Below, piece after piece: positions 36,142-47,439 of a stretch of DNA of 64,000 bases (positions within the stretch are counted from its first letter, which is position 1; each line of letters begins with the position of its first letter). Position numbers and translations under genes: made by a program. The stretch is from Mantis religiosa (taxonomy: Eukaryota > Arthropoda > Insecta > Mantodea > Mantidae), in contig CM060954.1 of assembly GCA_030765055.1 (NCBI GenBank), forward strand, positions 108,726,554 through 108,790,553, in the 5' to 3' direction. A model generated the notes under the pieces. It had not been told where the DNA came from and made no database searches. It saw only the letters and a program-made list of their open reading frames with translations.

Positions 36142-36807
36142 AGAAGAGTGAGTCAAATGAAAACTTAAATTTGTAATAACAAATCGAAATTTTGCACCGT
36201 TATCCTTTAAGTTGGTAAGCGTGCTACAAACAGTGTGCAGAATGGCCTGTAGGTGGCAGCATAGGCAAATGCACAAATATCGTCGCAGTATCAGTATAAA
36301 GATGGCCGCCCCATTTGCGACCTTCACCAGGGAAGAACGGCGTTCTGTTATTCGATTTTTGCGTAGTGAAGGTGTGAAACCTATTGAAATTCATCGACGA
36401 ATGAAGGTTCTGTACGGTGATGCATGTTTGTCACAGCAGCAATGGAGTAGGAAGTTTTTAAATGTCGTGACTTCAGTGGAAGATGCTCCACGTCCAGGTC
36501 AGGCACAACGAGTTGTGACTCCACAGAACATAGCAGCAGTTGAAGTCATATTGAAGGAAAACTGCCGAGTGACACTGAATGACATTGTGGCATGTTAGCA
36601 GTCATGGGTCAGAGGTACGCCACGTGGTGCATGAGTGGTTGCGAAGACTACCAAAAGCATTCTTAAAAGGCATTTAAGCACTTTGTAAGCGCTGGAGGGC
36701 TTGTATTGAGCGTTGGGGGATTATGTTGAAAAGTGATACAGCTTTTTACCACTTATTCACAATAATATTTTAAAAATATTTAAGGTATTCATTTGCCTCA
36801 CCTTCGT
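36142..36807 (+). mobile_element. mariner-family element with internal deletion
   Basis: Left end GTGAGTCAAATGAAAACTTA; right end in reverse complement GTGAGGCAAATGAATACCTT. Both sit next to sequence typical of mariner ends. It is ~665 bp, half the usual size. The DNA-binding domain is retained and the catalytic domain is gone. This is a third mariner subfamily in the window. Confidence 0.85.
36302..36598 (+). pseudogene. mariner transposase DNA-binding half; catalytic half deleted
   Basis: From the Met at 36302: MAAPFATFTREERRSVIRFL, then SEGVKPIEIHRRMKVLYGDA (first helix-turn-helix), then VTSVEDAPRPGQAQRVVTP (linker) and IAAVEVILKENCRVTLNDIV (start of the second helix-turn-helix). A stop follows at 36598. 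Downstream, within 120 bases, KRWRACIERWG and the DYVEK-like tail of a mariner C-terminus are readable in other frames, so everything between was removed. The Met at 36302 suits the family better than the upstream Met at 36212. Confidence 0.85.
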
Positions 36808-37983
36808 AGAAGGGAAGTACACTAAACTTAACCTGGAGGTTCTCTTCCCAATTGCTATTTTCATCTCATGTATCTCTTCTATTCCTATGGTACTGCATGA
36901 AGTTAGAACAGACGTTAAATACCACTAAGAAGAATAAAACACACTATGATACGTTCACATAGCTTTATAAAGTATCAAGATACTAACGACTACGAAGCAT
37001 AAACAAAATTATCTTATGAAACTCATTACCTTGAATCTCGTAAATAGCATGTAAAGGAATACATAAGCATCAATTGTTTACTTATTTGTGTTGTTTAATA
37101 TAAAATTATGACAATCGGACTGTTACGGAATACCACGTATTACAAAACGTGGGAGGAGAAAATATTCTTAAAATTAAGATAACTTTAAAAGTATTAACAC
37201 AATAGACTCATTTTGTTCAATCACACAACGTATTTTGAACTGTACTCCACGAAATTGGGATTAACTGAATACACGTTTCTGAAATTGAAAATAGACTGTC
37301 GCTAATGAAACTGAAGTGAAGTGAAATTAAATGGATGTTGATCCATAGTAATTGTTGAATGATGTTGATTTATATACATTTATGATGCCTTGTAATGACA
37401 CCTATTCTTACTTCTAAAATTAATTCTGACACCCTGCTATCGAAGTCGTAGGCAATAGCATGTTGATGCTATTACAATTTAAAGAAAAGAAATTTATTTT
37501 TCCATGAGGGAATATAACACAGACTATTGTAATTTGAGGAAGTGTTACACGTTATTGGTGAATGGCAAATACACTGTTGAACAAAATAAATAGTGCGAAA
37601 TTAATTGGTGCTAAGAGGATATAAATGTCCAAAAGGCAATGTAATTTTTGGACACTTTAAATACTGTTCACAAAAAGGTTTTTGTGAAGTTCGGTATGTA
37701 GTTTCGTTTATTATTTTATATTTTATGCATATATTGATATATTATTAAGTATTACTAGATACACATTAAGGACTATTGTACCGAGAGACCCAAAGCATAG
37801 GAAGCGGCTGCGTGGTGTTTTGCCTGTTCGCGGCCTCGGCACTCGCCGTCTGCTGCTATCACGGTAAAGAACAATTTTTACTAAATGTATACAACGAAGT
37901 CGGTATGTTTTGTATTTTGGCTGAAAAGATTGTTAACTTCAAAAATATGCATACTAAATATGTGGCAAAAATTGGAATGACTC
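36808..37983. other. nothing identified
   Basis: 36830-36930 contains ATCTCATGTATC and GACGTTAAATACCACTA, possibly a very decayed SINE B 3' end. The rest is AT-rich. Confidence 0.35.
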
Positions 37984-38301
37984 TCATTCATATTTTTTCT
38001 TCGATAAAATATTTAAATCAATAATTGCATTGCCATTGTAATTTTCTTGGTCTATATTGCTCGTTCCAGGCACATCCTTTACAGTATTTAAAGTTACACT
38101 ATTCACATCAGTAATATTTACATTCACATTTGGGCTGACGTTACTGTTGCTGTTATCTAGCTTTCTGGGTAAGCAGGTAACCATGTTTAGCACCACATGG
38201 GAAGATGCAATGCTATCAGCATTCCGTTCATTTTCTTGAGAAATTTTATTTCTGTTGCCATAAAACTTTATTTTGTTGAACGCTCTGGAGCTTCTCGGCA
38301 T
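37984..38301 (-). pseudogene. possible MULE-like transposase N-terminal fragment
   Basis: From the Met at 38301 on the minus strand the 105-residue frame starts MPRSSRAFNKIKFYGNRNK, comparable to MDGPKAFGKRRFTGNRFTK at 29326. The rest is Asn/Ser/Val-rich (NSNSNVSPNVNVNITDVNS) and low-complexity. If the F(T/Y)GNR signature is real, this is a second N-terminal MULE piece. No catalytic domain or terminal repeats are seen. It could also be an unrelated exon. Confidence 0.35.
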
Positions 38302-38609
38302 TTTGAGAACTTTTACAATCACTGGAAATGAAGCGGTATCACAATACAACAAACAAACTCAATTCATTAAAAAAACAAACCTTCTCCACATGTAAACAAC
38401 ACTTACAAACAAAGGAGCAGCAGGATGTACTAGTTAGTACAGCCAATAGCCCTGATGCCATAGATAATAACAAAATTTACCGCATAAGGTTATTTTACAA
38501 ACTGTGCCAGATACAGAACGTTTCAGCAAAAATGGGCGTGGCACTCTAACAAAGAGATGCGGAGTCAATTTAAATGAGTTTTCTGAAGGATTATATGTAT
38601 TGAATGATC

Positions 38610-39146
38610 AATAAACCACGTGGGGAATGCCGGAAATGAACGTGCAGTTGAGCTTGCAAAGAGAGCTGCGACTTCAAATCTTCCAGAAATTTACAGTCTA
38701 TGCCCTATTTCTTATGTGAGGCAAACATTAAAAGAGATTATCATCAACGACTGGAATGAATACTAGTTAATAGTGATTGTGGTGCTTTGACTAAATGTTT
38801 ATATTTCTGAACAGTTTCTGATAGACATAAATGTAAATTCGTTAATCCTAACTATGTGCTCACTCAATTTTTAACTTGACATGGCAAATTTTCAGCATAC
38901 TTATTTGGACTCAAAATGAAATCCACATCTCATTGTATTTGTGGAAATCATCTTCAAGATGTCCCTCACATTTTATTTGATTGCCCGTTTTTCTGTTTTG
39001 AAAGATACGAACTTGAATTATTGCTTCAATCCTTAGGTTACACTTTCTCAAAACCACTTACACATATTCTGATGAATTACAAAACTTATCAATATTTCAT
39101 GGCTTTCTTAAACAAAATATTTCTTAAGCTAAATGATTCATCTTGA
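38610..39146 (+). pseudogene. LINE relic: end of RNase H domain plus C-terminal Cys motif
   Basis: From 38612 the frame reads HVGNAGNERAVELAKRAATS, like the C-terminal RNase H block H.GN.GNE.AD.LAK.A, with the usual Asp replaced by Val, then YVRQTLKEIIINDWNEY. After a frameshift near 38790: SDRHKCKFVNPNYVLTQFLT, a stop, HGKFSAYLFG, then CICGNHLQDVPHILFDCPFF, which is the CxCG...HILFDCP zinc-knuckle-like end of Jockey/R1/I-type LINEs. It ends near 39146 with an A-rich region after 39200. Confidence 0.8.
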
Positions 39147-39923
39147 TGTTTACCATTTGTCAACTTGATATGGAATTGTGTTATATTTTTGTAAACTGTA
39201 TTATATTAATAAATTTGTAAACTATATTCCTAATATACTTTTGTGTAAAATAGGAATCAAAAATTGGATAATAAATTAATAAATAAACCATATATATTCT
39301 GAATCAGAAAGAATCACATAATTTTATTCCGCTAAACAGAGGCTTTGCCATTTTTGGTCATTTTGCACTACCCGCTCCCCTTATTTTAGGTGTGATGCGC
39401 TTTTATAATTCATGACATGCTTCATTAAGCACATAAAAGTTATAATTATGTTCGTTCTTGAGAAATATATTTCCAAATACGAGTAAAAAAGGGGTAAAAT
39501 ATAATGGTCCAATTATACTGTTAATATGTTTATAACATGTAAGGTAATTCAAATTGTTTAATGATGTTGCAGAATGACCATTAACATAGAAGCCATTCAC
39601 TGAACAGTGCTTAATTTATCTGCAAAATTAATATTTCAAATATTTTGTGGCTCCGTCCACTGTGAATTTATGTTGTTATATAGGGTTAACCTTATTTAAC
39701 CAAGCAAAACTAGACCAATTTCTGAGATGAAGATATCCAGAGAGTGAAGCTCGTTACGTAATGTTGGATGTATAATGAGTTTGGAATGACAAGATCTACA
39801 GATTTTTACCATAAACCACAAATCACATTGGGCTAATTATTTTTTTCCAGTTAAGCATTTAACATTTTCATGAAGTTTACAAATAGATATATGTTACACA
39901 AAGTCTCTTGAAGAACCAATTAA
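39147..39923. other. nothing identified
   Basis: AT-rich LINE 3' flank or unique sequence. Confidence 0.4.
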
Positions 39924-39935
39924 CCCTCGTATAAG

Positions 39936-40252
39936 AAAAAAACTGGCACGTCAGCCCTAAAAGCGCCAAGGCCTACCAACCCGACTGCCGGGCACACGTC
40001 CACTTACGCACCAACCGGTACGGGGAGATGTGGTGAGCATCTCGGCATTTCCCAGGAGGAACGTTGGTCTTCGTGACCAGGACCGCTTACCTAGCGTAAG
40101 CAACTCACATTCCTCATGATGCTGTTTGGGCACCGGTCCTATATTCCAGACTCAAAATCAGCACACCATGGATGGGACCGAACCCGAGCAGCTGACCATA
40201 GTCAGGGACCAAGTCATGCTGCCTTAGCCAGCTACGCCACGGCTGACGATAA
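39936..40252 (-). repeat. SINE family D, full length with TSD
   Basis: Minus orientation: head CAGCCGTGGCGTAGCTGGCT (A box) and GCTCGGGTTCGGTCCCATCC (B box). The body contains CCGAGATGCTCACCACATCT and GGTTGGTAGGCCTTGGCGCT and ends in an A/T-rich tail. A 12 bp near-duplication, CCCTCGTATAAG / TCCTTGTATAAG, lies at 39924-39935 and 40253-40264. This is the most complete family D copy here. Confidence 0.88.
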
Positions 40253-40264
40253 TCCTTGTATAAG

Positions 40265-40741
40265 GCCAACCTAAAATTACAAAACTAGACAAGGAAATCA
40301 AACTGCGCACCCTCATCACAAGAGCTACATTTGATTTTATGTAGCACTTTATACGTTTTAATGTATTGCCTTACAAATAACTAAATGATGCTGGTTTTAT
40401 GGTAATGCATCTGTAAAATTTAACCAAAATGCGACAATTCAAGAACTAAAATGTTTAATAATGAAGTAATATGAATTATACAGGACCATTTTCTCTGTGG
40501 CGCATTTACCCGTAAAATATCATTCAAGTGCACCTACAAATAGACAGATCTATGCTTATTAATATGCATATTCAGCTTTAAATATCGATTTCTTACAATA
40601 TTGTCAGCATTTTTCTATACTCAAAATCATCCTCAAGAGGAATTTTCACTAATTAGTTTGAACTTTATACCAGTTCTCAAAGAAAATTTAAATGCACATC
40701 TCATAAACTTATTTCCTATTTTGAGAACTAATATATGAATT
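40265..40741. other. nothing identified
   Basis: AT-rich spacer. Confidence 0.4.
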
Positions 40742-40916
40742 GTCCGCCTCGGTAGCGTAAACGGTAGCTTGTCTGCCTCACGTTCAAAGGTCCCGAGTTC
40801 GAATCTCTGTCAGGGTGAGTTACTTGCATAAGGTTTTCTCATGGGTTTTCCGTTATTCTAAAATACGAATGTCGGGTAACTCTAAGCTCCATGGACCCTG
40901 GACCCATTTGAGCAAT
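40742..40916 (+). repeat. SINE family A, 3' end missing, joined to a PLE
   Basis: Head CCGCCTCGGTAGCGTAAACGG and B box GAGTTCGAATCTC are intact. The body stops at CCCATTTGAGCA, about 65 bases before the normal 3' end, and the sequence changes directly to PLE text. Loss of a 3' end is not expected from normal SINE insertion. Confidence 0.88.
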
Positions 40917-41386
40917 TGTTTCTATCAAAAAAGTATTAATGATATTTCTACTGTTAAAAAAATAAAAGATGATTACAAATTTAAAAAGTTTACTTACCAT
41001 CCTTGGGTTAATAAACATTTTCAAAAAAATTATAAAGCAGTTGGTCTAACTTTAGTTCCTCAAAATAAATTTACTATTAAACATTTATTACAATTTTATT
41101 AAAAGATAAAATTCCTAGTAATAAAAATTCTGGTATTTCTCAATTTAATTGCTTAGATTGTGATCAGGTTTATATTGGAAAAACGAAAGGTAGTTTGGAA
41201 ACCAGACAGAAAGAACATTTTCATAACATTAGATATAAACAAATTGATAAATCGGCCGTAGCAGATTATTTTTGGTCATTTAACCATAAAATAAATCCCG
41301 ACTTTAAATTATTAAAACAATTAAATAGTCCCATAGATTTAATACTTTGGGAAAAATATTTATTTAAAAAAATAAAAATCGCGTAA
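40917..41386 (+). pseudogene. Penelope-like element C-terminal fragment with GIY-YIG domain
   Basis: The frame 40917-41102 reads KAVGLTLVPQNKFTIKHLLQ. After a frameshift near 41100 it continues DKIPSNKNSGISQFNCLDCD, QVYIGKTKGSLETRQKEHFH, and KSAVADYFWSFNHKINPDFK. GI(Y)..nC..C..vYIGkT.gsl.tR..EH followed by SAvA.H...H.in is the PLE GIY-YIG endonuclease, and here the YIG, the Arg and the EH are preserved. The frame ends at 41386. The RT domain is absent. This PLE is AT-richer than, and distinct from, the one at 24 kb. Confidence 0.85.
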
Positions 41387-41660
41387 TGAATTTTGACATA
41401 CTGGCAATTGATTCTGTTTTTAGGTTTGTTTCGTCTTCAGATGTTGGTAATACGTATATGCATAGTATTCACAGATGGTATCCTTGACAACGAATTGTGT
41501 TGACTGAAGATGTGGGCAAGTGTCCATGAAAATAATCCCTCTAAAGCATAATTCAAGTACTGTCATCGGCTTCTTAAGTTAAGTGGAGAATATTTACTAA
41601 ATATTTTTTGTGTAGTGTTTGTTACTCCACTGTAAATAGCTTCATTTTCTATGTAACCAC
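41387..41660 (+). repeat. PLE 3' flank, repeated at 5.6 kb
   Basis: 41468-41590 matches the minus strand of 5640-5768. Within it, CTGAAGATG and TGAAA bracket TGGG-loop-TCCA, which can pair; the 5.7 kb copy has TGGG-loop-CTCA, which also pairs. This may be a degenerate hammerhead-like or other terminal motif of the PLE. Confidence 0.5.
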
Positions 41661-42747
41661 TATTAATGTATTTAAACGTTAAACTTAAAACAGCCCGTGT
41701 TGTAGAGTTTTGTTGGTACATCCAGCGATTCGTTATAATTTGTGCCACAAGATTATGGGAACATTACTGTGTTAACAGAATGCAGTATTTCGAACCAAAT
41801 GTCTGGCCGTAACAACTCTCTTTTCAGTCGGAATGAAATTGCTTCAGATACTTCCTTCCCCTTAATCCATAAAACGAATGGGGTTTCTGCTCTGTAGACA
41901 CCTTTCCGTCGTCACTTGCCAAGAAGTCCCCCGACTACCGCCGCAAAGTAGAAAATTGTAGTTTTAGTAAAAGGAAAGCAATATTTTTGAATATTGACAA
42001 AACTGTGCGGTGTGTGGATGACGTTGGCGGTGGAGGGAGAGTCCAATAGCTTCTGGAAGAATGACGACTAGGGAGTAACCCCAGAAACGGAAGTTTCACT
42101 TCTCGCCTTTTTCTCTCTTTCTCGTAATATCGCGATTTTTGGTGCCTCTCCCACACTTTTCCTTTACTTCCGCTCCACCATTTCCCTATATATTGTGGAA
42201 TCTTTCTGTCTCACTTTTTCTGAGCCGCCCAGGACAGTTTTTTATACTTTCTGTCCTCCTTTCATGTTTACTGAGCGTTTTCGCCGGCGGTGTTCCTTAG
42301 CGTTACTTTCGGTCATTAAATATCACCAGCGAAAATTTTCCCCGTTTCTGGAGCACACAGCACGGCAATGTTTACTCAGCGAAGCGCTTGTTCAAAAGAT
42401 CTTAAATTAGACTAGTTATTTTATTTCCTGAATAAATGAACCAGTTTGTTTTTCCGAACATTAGTCAGTTCCCGTAAGTTTTGTGGAAATAAAAACTGCT
42501 TAAATTGGAACGAGTTAACAAATTCACATGCTTTCCAGACATTTATGTGCAAGTCAGCCAAGTATATCAGAAGGTAACTGTACCTTTAAGGAAATTGCAC
42601 GTGATCGGATGTAACTACCGGAAAAAATATTCTCATACATTGAAATGAGTAATGTAACATTTCCAACCGTGGAATACGAGTGGGTTCGAAGACACCAATT
42701 GTGTGGAGACTTTTCTACTCTTTTACAGCTCCACTATTCATTTATTA
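41661..42747. other. no gene supported
   Basis: The CG-richer part at 41920-42400 holds frames of 71-73 codons without a known domain. Confidence 0.4.
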
Positions 42748-44528
42748 TGTGTTTCAAATGGGAAGAGTTCTCACCTGTAGCGTATCAGATGCATTAGAGC
42801 CTTCAGCGTTGCCACCTCGTTACCCTCACTCTTTTTCTATTTCCCTCTCTCTCGCACACTTGCGAGATTTCTTGGCGCTAGACGTAAGGGAACGCAAACT
42901 GAATTTTCAAAGTTTTATAATAATACAGTTGTTGAAATCACAATTGCAGCATGGATATTGGTATATTACGCATAAGTTTAAGTATATAATTTAAAAATAT
43001 ATTATAGTTTATGAATTACTTATTTTTCTAATCCAACGAAACTGCTAGCGGCGGTTATGAATAGATGAATTTCATTTTAGTTAGTTGATGAAAATTAATA
43101 ATTTCTCCACACTAACCGTTCACTGACTAAGATATTCCATGGATAGAGTCACCATGAAAAATACAATACCATGACCGGGATTTGAACCACGGATCTCCTG
43201 GTTTCCGTCCAGTCGCTCTTAACCTTTGAGCTACCATGGCCAACGTGCCGTCCTAACATTAAGTTCTCCAGTTGACTCATATATATCCCCGGTAGACCAC
43301 TAGGGGCTCTTGCATCCGAGATACACCGATTGTGGCGACTTACTTTCGTAAGAACTTGAGTCCCGGGCTTCATCATTTAACTTTTATTATTTTAGTTAAC
43401 TGATGGAAATTAATAATTTCTCCACACTAGCGGATGCGAGAGACCCTAGTGGTCTACCGGGGAAATATAAGAGTCATCTGGAGAACTTAATGTTAGGACG
43501 GCACGTTGGCCATGGTAGCTCAAAGGTTAAGAGCGACTGGACGGAAACCAGGAGATCCGTGGTTCAAATCCCGGTCATGGCATTGAATTTTTCAATTTGA
43601 CTCTATCCATAGATGAATGTCACTTCCGTTAAGAGTCCCTTCGTCATTGTCATTGTCTTCATCGTCTGAGTATTGCAAGTTTATGATGATAGGTTCCAAA
43701 ATCCCGTCACGTGCTATTTCTATGCAAAAGTCGTCTTACTGTACATTATCTGATGTCTCATACAATTTTCCCAGCCTTGTTGTGTTCCTTGCCAATTTCT
43801 TCGTGAATAAGTGATTCAACTTCAGTCATTTTAAAGGTATTATTTCTGTTTGCAACATAGTTTGAGCCCAAATTAACTCTAGTGCATTGTTCTGGCAGTT
43901 TTAAGGGTTAATAATACCTCCTGTCTCATTTTAATTGCAAGTTGATACACTTTTCCCTGGTTTTTAAACGGAAGAACAACTTAGTCATGCTGCTTTGAAC
44001 TTTCTAGAGTAAATAGAGGTTATGAAACCAATCATAAACAAAGATATAATGTGACCAGACACGTTCTGCTAGGCTAGTAGGAAGTGTATTGGTTTCTCTC
44101 GTTCGAATTTAACAAACACTTTGGCTTATTGAAAGTAATTCTTTTAACCCGTTATGTAGAACGTTTACGTTTCAGTTTTGAGTAATTATAACTATGCATG
44201 CAGTCATACCAATAATGCTACTCATTACATTTCTTACGATGCCATGCATTTCTATAATAGTACTTCATTTGTATTAGAAAAACCATTTCAGCTAAAATCA
44301 TTGGGTTTTAATGGTCATGTTAAATGCATTACTCTATACCTTCCTCATGGATCACTTTTTGCAAAATCTTATTTTTGTCTTCGCACGTATATTGTTTATC
44401 AGAAGTTGATTAGGTTGGCGTTCGTCACACACCACTTAGGGGGAATTCAATACGACAACACCGCAGTACTCCGATGAGTTGCTCACCTAGCAGAGCTCAA
44501 GGACAAACATCATCTCATTTGAAACAGA
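42748..44528 (-). mobile_element. Tc1/mariner-superfamily element (DDE type), copy 1, split by a family C palindrome
   Basis: Ends read TGTGTTTCAAATGGGAAG on the left and, in reverse complement, TCTGTTTCAAATGAGATG on the right, each next to a TA (42746-42747 and 44529-44530). The interior matches 59064-60310 over its length. Minus-strand transposase traces include NNTFKMTEVESLIHEEIGKE. Net length without the inserted element is ~1.23 kb. Many stops make it inactive. Confidence 0.82.
43071..43608. mobile_element. family C palindrome, copy 2, with TSD and an empty-site relative
   Basis: A minus-oriented tRNA-like unit (core about 43169-43242) faces a plus-oriented unit (core about 43508-43582). 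ATAGATGAAT flanks the insert at 43061-43070 and 43609-43618. The related Tc1-like copy at 59 kb passes through the corresponding point without the insert (near 59395-59412). So this palindrome moved as a unit of 538 bp. The cores carry GCCATGGTAGCTCAAAGGTT (A box) and GGTTCAAATCCCGG (B box). Confidence 0.88.
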
Positions 44529-44639
44529 TAATAGAATCGAGATGCATTTGAGAAGCTACGATAGGCAGCAGTCTGTAGTAAGGAAAAATCATTCCTACAG
44601 AGAACAAACTGATGTCAAAAGCATCTTCTCAAATAGACG

Positions 44640-44716
44640 GATGGCTGTCCATCTCTGCCGTGAACTTGTGAGCGTCAGGTCAATAACTGGGTTGGTAGCC
44701 TTAGGTTGCATGACAG
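44640..44716 (+). repeat. SINE family D, short 3' fragment
   Basis: GTCCATCTCTGCCGTGAACTTG, GAGCGTCAGG and GGGTTGGTAGCCTTAGG match the family D 3' body seen at 16372-16576. It lies inside a longer open frame, which is therefore not a gene. Confidence 0.65.
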
Positions 44717-45035
44717 ACATATCATATAACAAATTGTTAAGTAGAGTATTCATTTCACTTAACATCAATCATAAAGCAATTAATGTGTCTTTGTGGGTAC
44801 GTAGAATTAAGTCTTGTTTGCAGAAATTTAAAATGCCCTTTATTGCAGTAAACCATAACTTTGTACAACCCTTCCGCAGTAAAATGACGTGACGTACACA
44901 AAAACAGTCTTCAAGGTGGTCTTGTTCCACTGCCACATGTAAACAACAAAAGCATTCACTGCGGTACACTTAAAATGTCCACACTCTCACAATTACTACA
45001 CAGCTGCACACACAACTCACTCTAAACCTTGCGGG

Positions 45036-45043
45036 CTTTTATA
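45036..45043 (-). promoter_or_regulatory. TATA-box-like element, minus strand
   Basis: TATAAAAG on the minus strand, with GAGTGAGTTGTG about 20-30 bases downstream, a plausible start region. Upstream (45140-45185) is the most CpG-dense patch of the neighbourhood. Downstream minus-strand frames (44769-44969) are short and unrecognised. It could belong to a degraded LTR or DNA transposon rather than a host gene. Confidence 0.35.
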
Positions 45044-45865
45044 CCTCTTGTTCTAGTCGTTGTTCGTTGTCATTATGCCGAGAAATGAATAACTATCCAG
45101 ACATCACTCTGTATCCTTCTCTCTTTGTTTCTGTCTCTCGGCAAGCGTTCAGCGCGCGCCCACGCGCCGGCTGCGGCTTGCGGCAGCAACCAAACAATGC
45201 GACCGATGACAATATCTATAATACATATCAATTAATGTAATGTGCCCAAAGAGCCATACTTTTAACTTTTATTGTTCTGTTATCTATAACTATACTTTCT
45301 TTAAGGAAGGTAACTGTAAACCCACAAATCATCCTACAGCTAAATAGTTCGGTTTCAGTAAAGGCTATAATAATTCATAATCAGTATCACGGATAAAGAT
45401 GCTGGTACACATTCTCTTCTAGGTTTAAAGTAAGGCAAAGTAACTTTGTAATGACTCTTGGAAGCAAAGCATGATTTGAATGAAAGGTTATACTTTAACT
45501 GGGAATCAATTTCCAACGCCTACTGCTCGTGCCGGATGGAACAGGAAGTGGGCGTTTTCCTTTTACTCTCGTTGAGAAGTGTAATTCTCATCGTTAAAGT
45601 GAAATTCGACTATCAATGTGCGACTGTTTCTTTTCTTTTACAGCTATCTATATCAGGAGATGCTCTACAAGTGGCAATCAGATTTATTTACATTTTTTGA
45701 ATCCATTTATTTAAAAATCAATGCGTCCGCCTGTGTGCACGAATAAAATAGCCTAAGAAACGTTACATGTGCAGAAGTAATTTGCTATACAGCTTTGAAG
45801 GAACATTGTGATATTTAAATATGGTAGAAGCGATGCAAAAAATATATATATTTGCACAATGCAAA
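45044..45865. other. CpG-rich patch and unique DNA
   Basis: 45140-45200 has CAGCGCGCGCCCACGCGCCG and nearby CG-rich text that contrasts with the AT-rich window. The remainder has no recognised gene. Confidence 0.4.
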
Positions 45866-47222
45866 AATTGAAAGTGTAGAGCCAGACTGAAAAATTCAAT
45901 GTCATAGCTGGGTATTTGAACCACGGATCTTCTGGTTTCCGTGCAGCCGCTCTAACCATTTGAGCTACTATGGCCAACGTGCAGACATTACATTAAATTC
46001 TCCAACTGACTCGTGTTTTTCCCGGTAAACCACTTAGAAGTTCTCATAAACACATGAGACAACTACCATAATGGCGACTTATTATGCTGTAAGTAATTAA
46101 AGGCCCGGGCTTTATAGTTCGGACCACTATTAGATACAATTAATGGAAATTAATTGGTCTTTCACACTAGCCGTGTGTAGGACGCACTATGAAAGTGTAG
46201 AGCCAGACTGATAAATTCAATGTCATAGACGGGATTTGAACCACGGATCTTCTGTTTTCCATCCAGCTGCTCTAAACATGGCATTAAATTTTTCATTTTG
46301 GCTCTACACTTTCATAGTGCGTCCTTCACACGGCTAGTGTGAAAGAACAATTAATTTCCATTAATTGTACCTAATAGTGGTCCGAACTATAAAGCCCGGG
46401 CCTTAAAGTACTGACACGTTGTAAGTCGCCATTAAGGTAATTTTCTCATGTGTTTATGAGAACTCCTGGTGGTTTACCGCGAGAAACACGAGTCAGATGA
46501 AGAATTTAATGTCATGTTGGCACGTTAGCCATAGTATCTCAAATGGTTAGAGCGGCTGGACGGAAACCAGAAGATCCGTGGTTCAAATCCCGGCTATGGC
46601 ACTGAACTATTCAGTCTGGCTCTACACTTTCATAGTCCGTCCTACACACGACTTGTGTGAAAGAACAATTAGTTTCCAATGCAAAAATTATTTACAATAA
46701 AAGTAAACACACCTGAAAATTAACGGTAGTCATGCAACGACACTTTAAGAGTTATGAAACGAGTTTTAAAATCTAACAAGGGAACTGTCACTATACTCAT
46801 AGCGCTACACACCTGAAAATTTGATGGTACAATGCCTGCTGTATGTAAACCACGTACATCCGCATGCGACCAATTCTTGCAATTACCTCTGGACATCCCT
46901 GGCCAGCTCTTTGCGGAGTGTGAGGATGGCGCTCCTTACGTATACGATGTACACATTTCTCATTTTATGAGAAAGAATAAGATCAAGTCGTTCAGTATTA
47001 TTTTCAACTCAAATAAATAGATCTATTGTAGACCGCTGCCTGCCAGGGGTAAACATTCCCTCCCATACATGTTGTGTTATTATGCCTATATGTTCCTAGG
47101 TATACTGGATTCGTTTTTTGGTACTTCCAGCTATACTCCATGTCCCACTTTTTGGCACACAGGTCGCACACAAATCAGAGACCTTGCCATCAAACTCTCA
47201 AGAGCGCGTAAAAGTGTAAGCA
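45866..47222. mobile_element. composite element, copy 1: family C palindrome plus ~540 bp unique tail
   Basis: 45870-46680 is a palindrome of two family C arms (~400 bp each, centre near 46275). The left arm contains a 321 bp tandem unit that restarts at 46191 with GAAAGTGTAGAGCCAGACTG. 46680-47222 is a non-tRNA tail shared with copy 2 (48925-49407): GCACTTTAAGAGTTATGAAACG, CTACACACCTGAAAATTTGATG, GGACATCCCTGGCCAGCTCTT, AGGTCGCACACAAATCAGAG. Copy 1 has ~75 extra bases at about 46950-47025. No clear TSD was found. Confidence 0.82.
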
Positions 47223-47439
47223 TATAGATATGTATATCCCTTGTAAATTTAAAAACTGCGTTTGTAGCCGTCAATCAGTTTATCATATGTTCATCCTAAG
47301 ACCATATCTTCAGTGTAAATCCTAGAGCTTCCATTCTTCCGTTTTGGCTAGTCATTTATATTTTCCACCAAGCTCAACACTTTGGGACCCATTTTCTGCG
47401 CGTTTATTTATTTATTTATTTATTTTTTGCTAAGTCAGT
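47223..47439. other. spacer with (TTTA)n
   Basis: A short TTTA-type repeat lies at 47405-47432. No gene is seen. Confidence 0.5.

Noticed and set aside
44542..44892. 116-codon plus frame
   Set aside because: Runs through a SINE D fragment and has no known domain.
46832..47020. 62-codon frame in the composite element tail
   Set aside because: Interrupted by an indel in the second copy, so it is not conserved.
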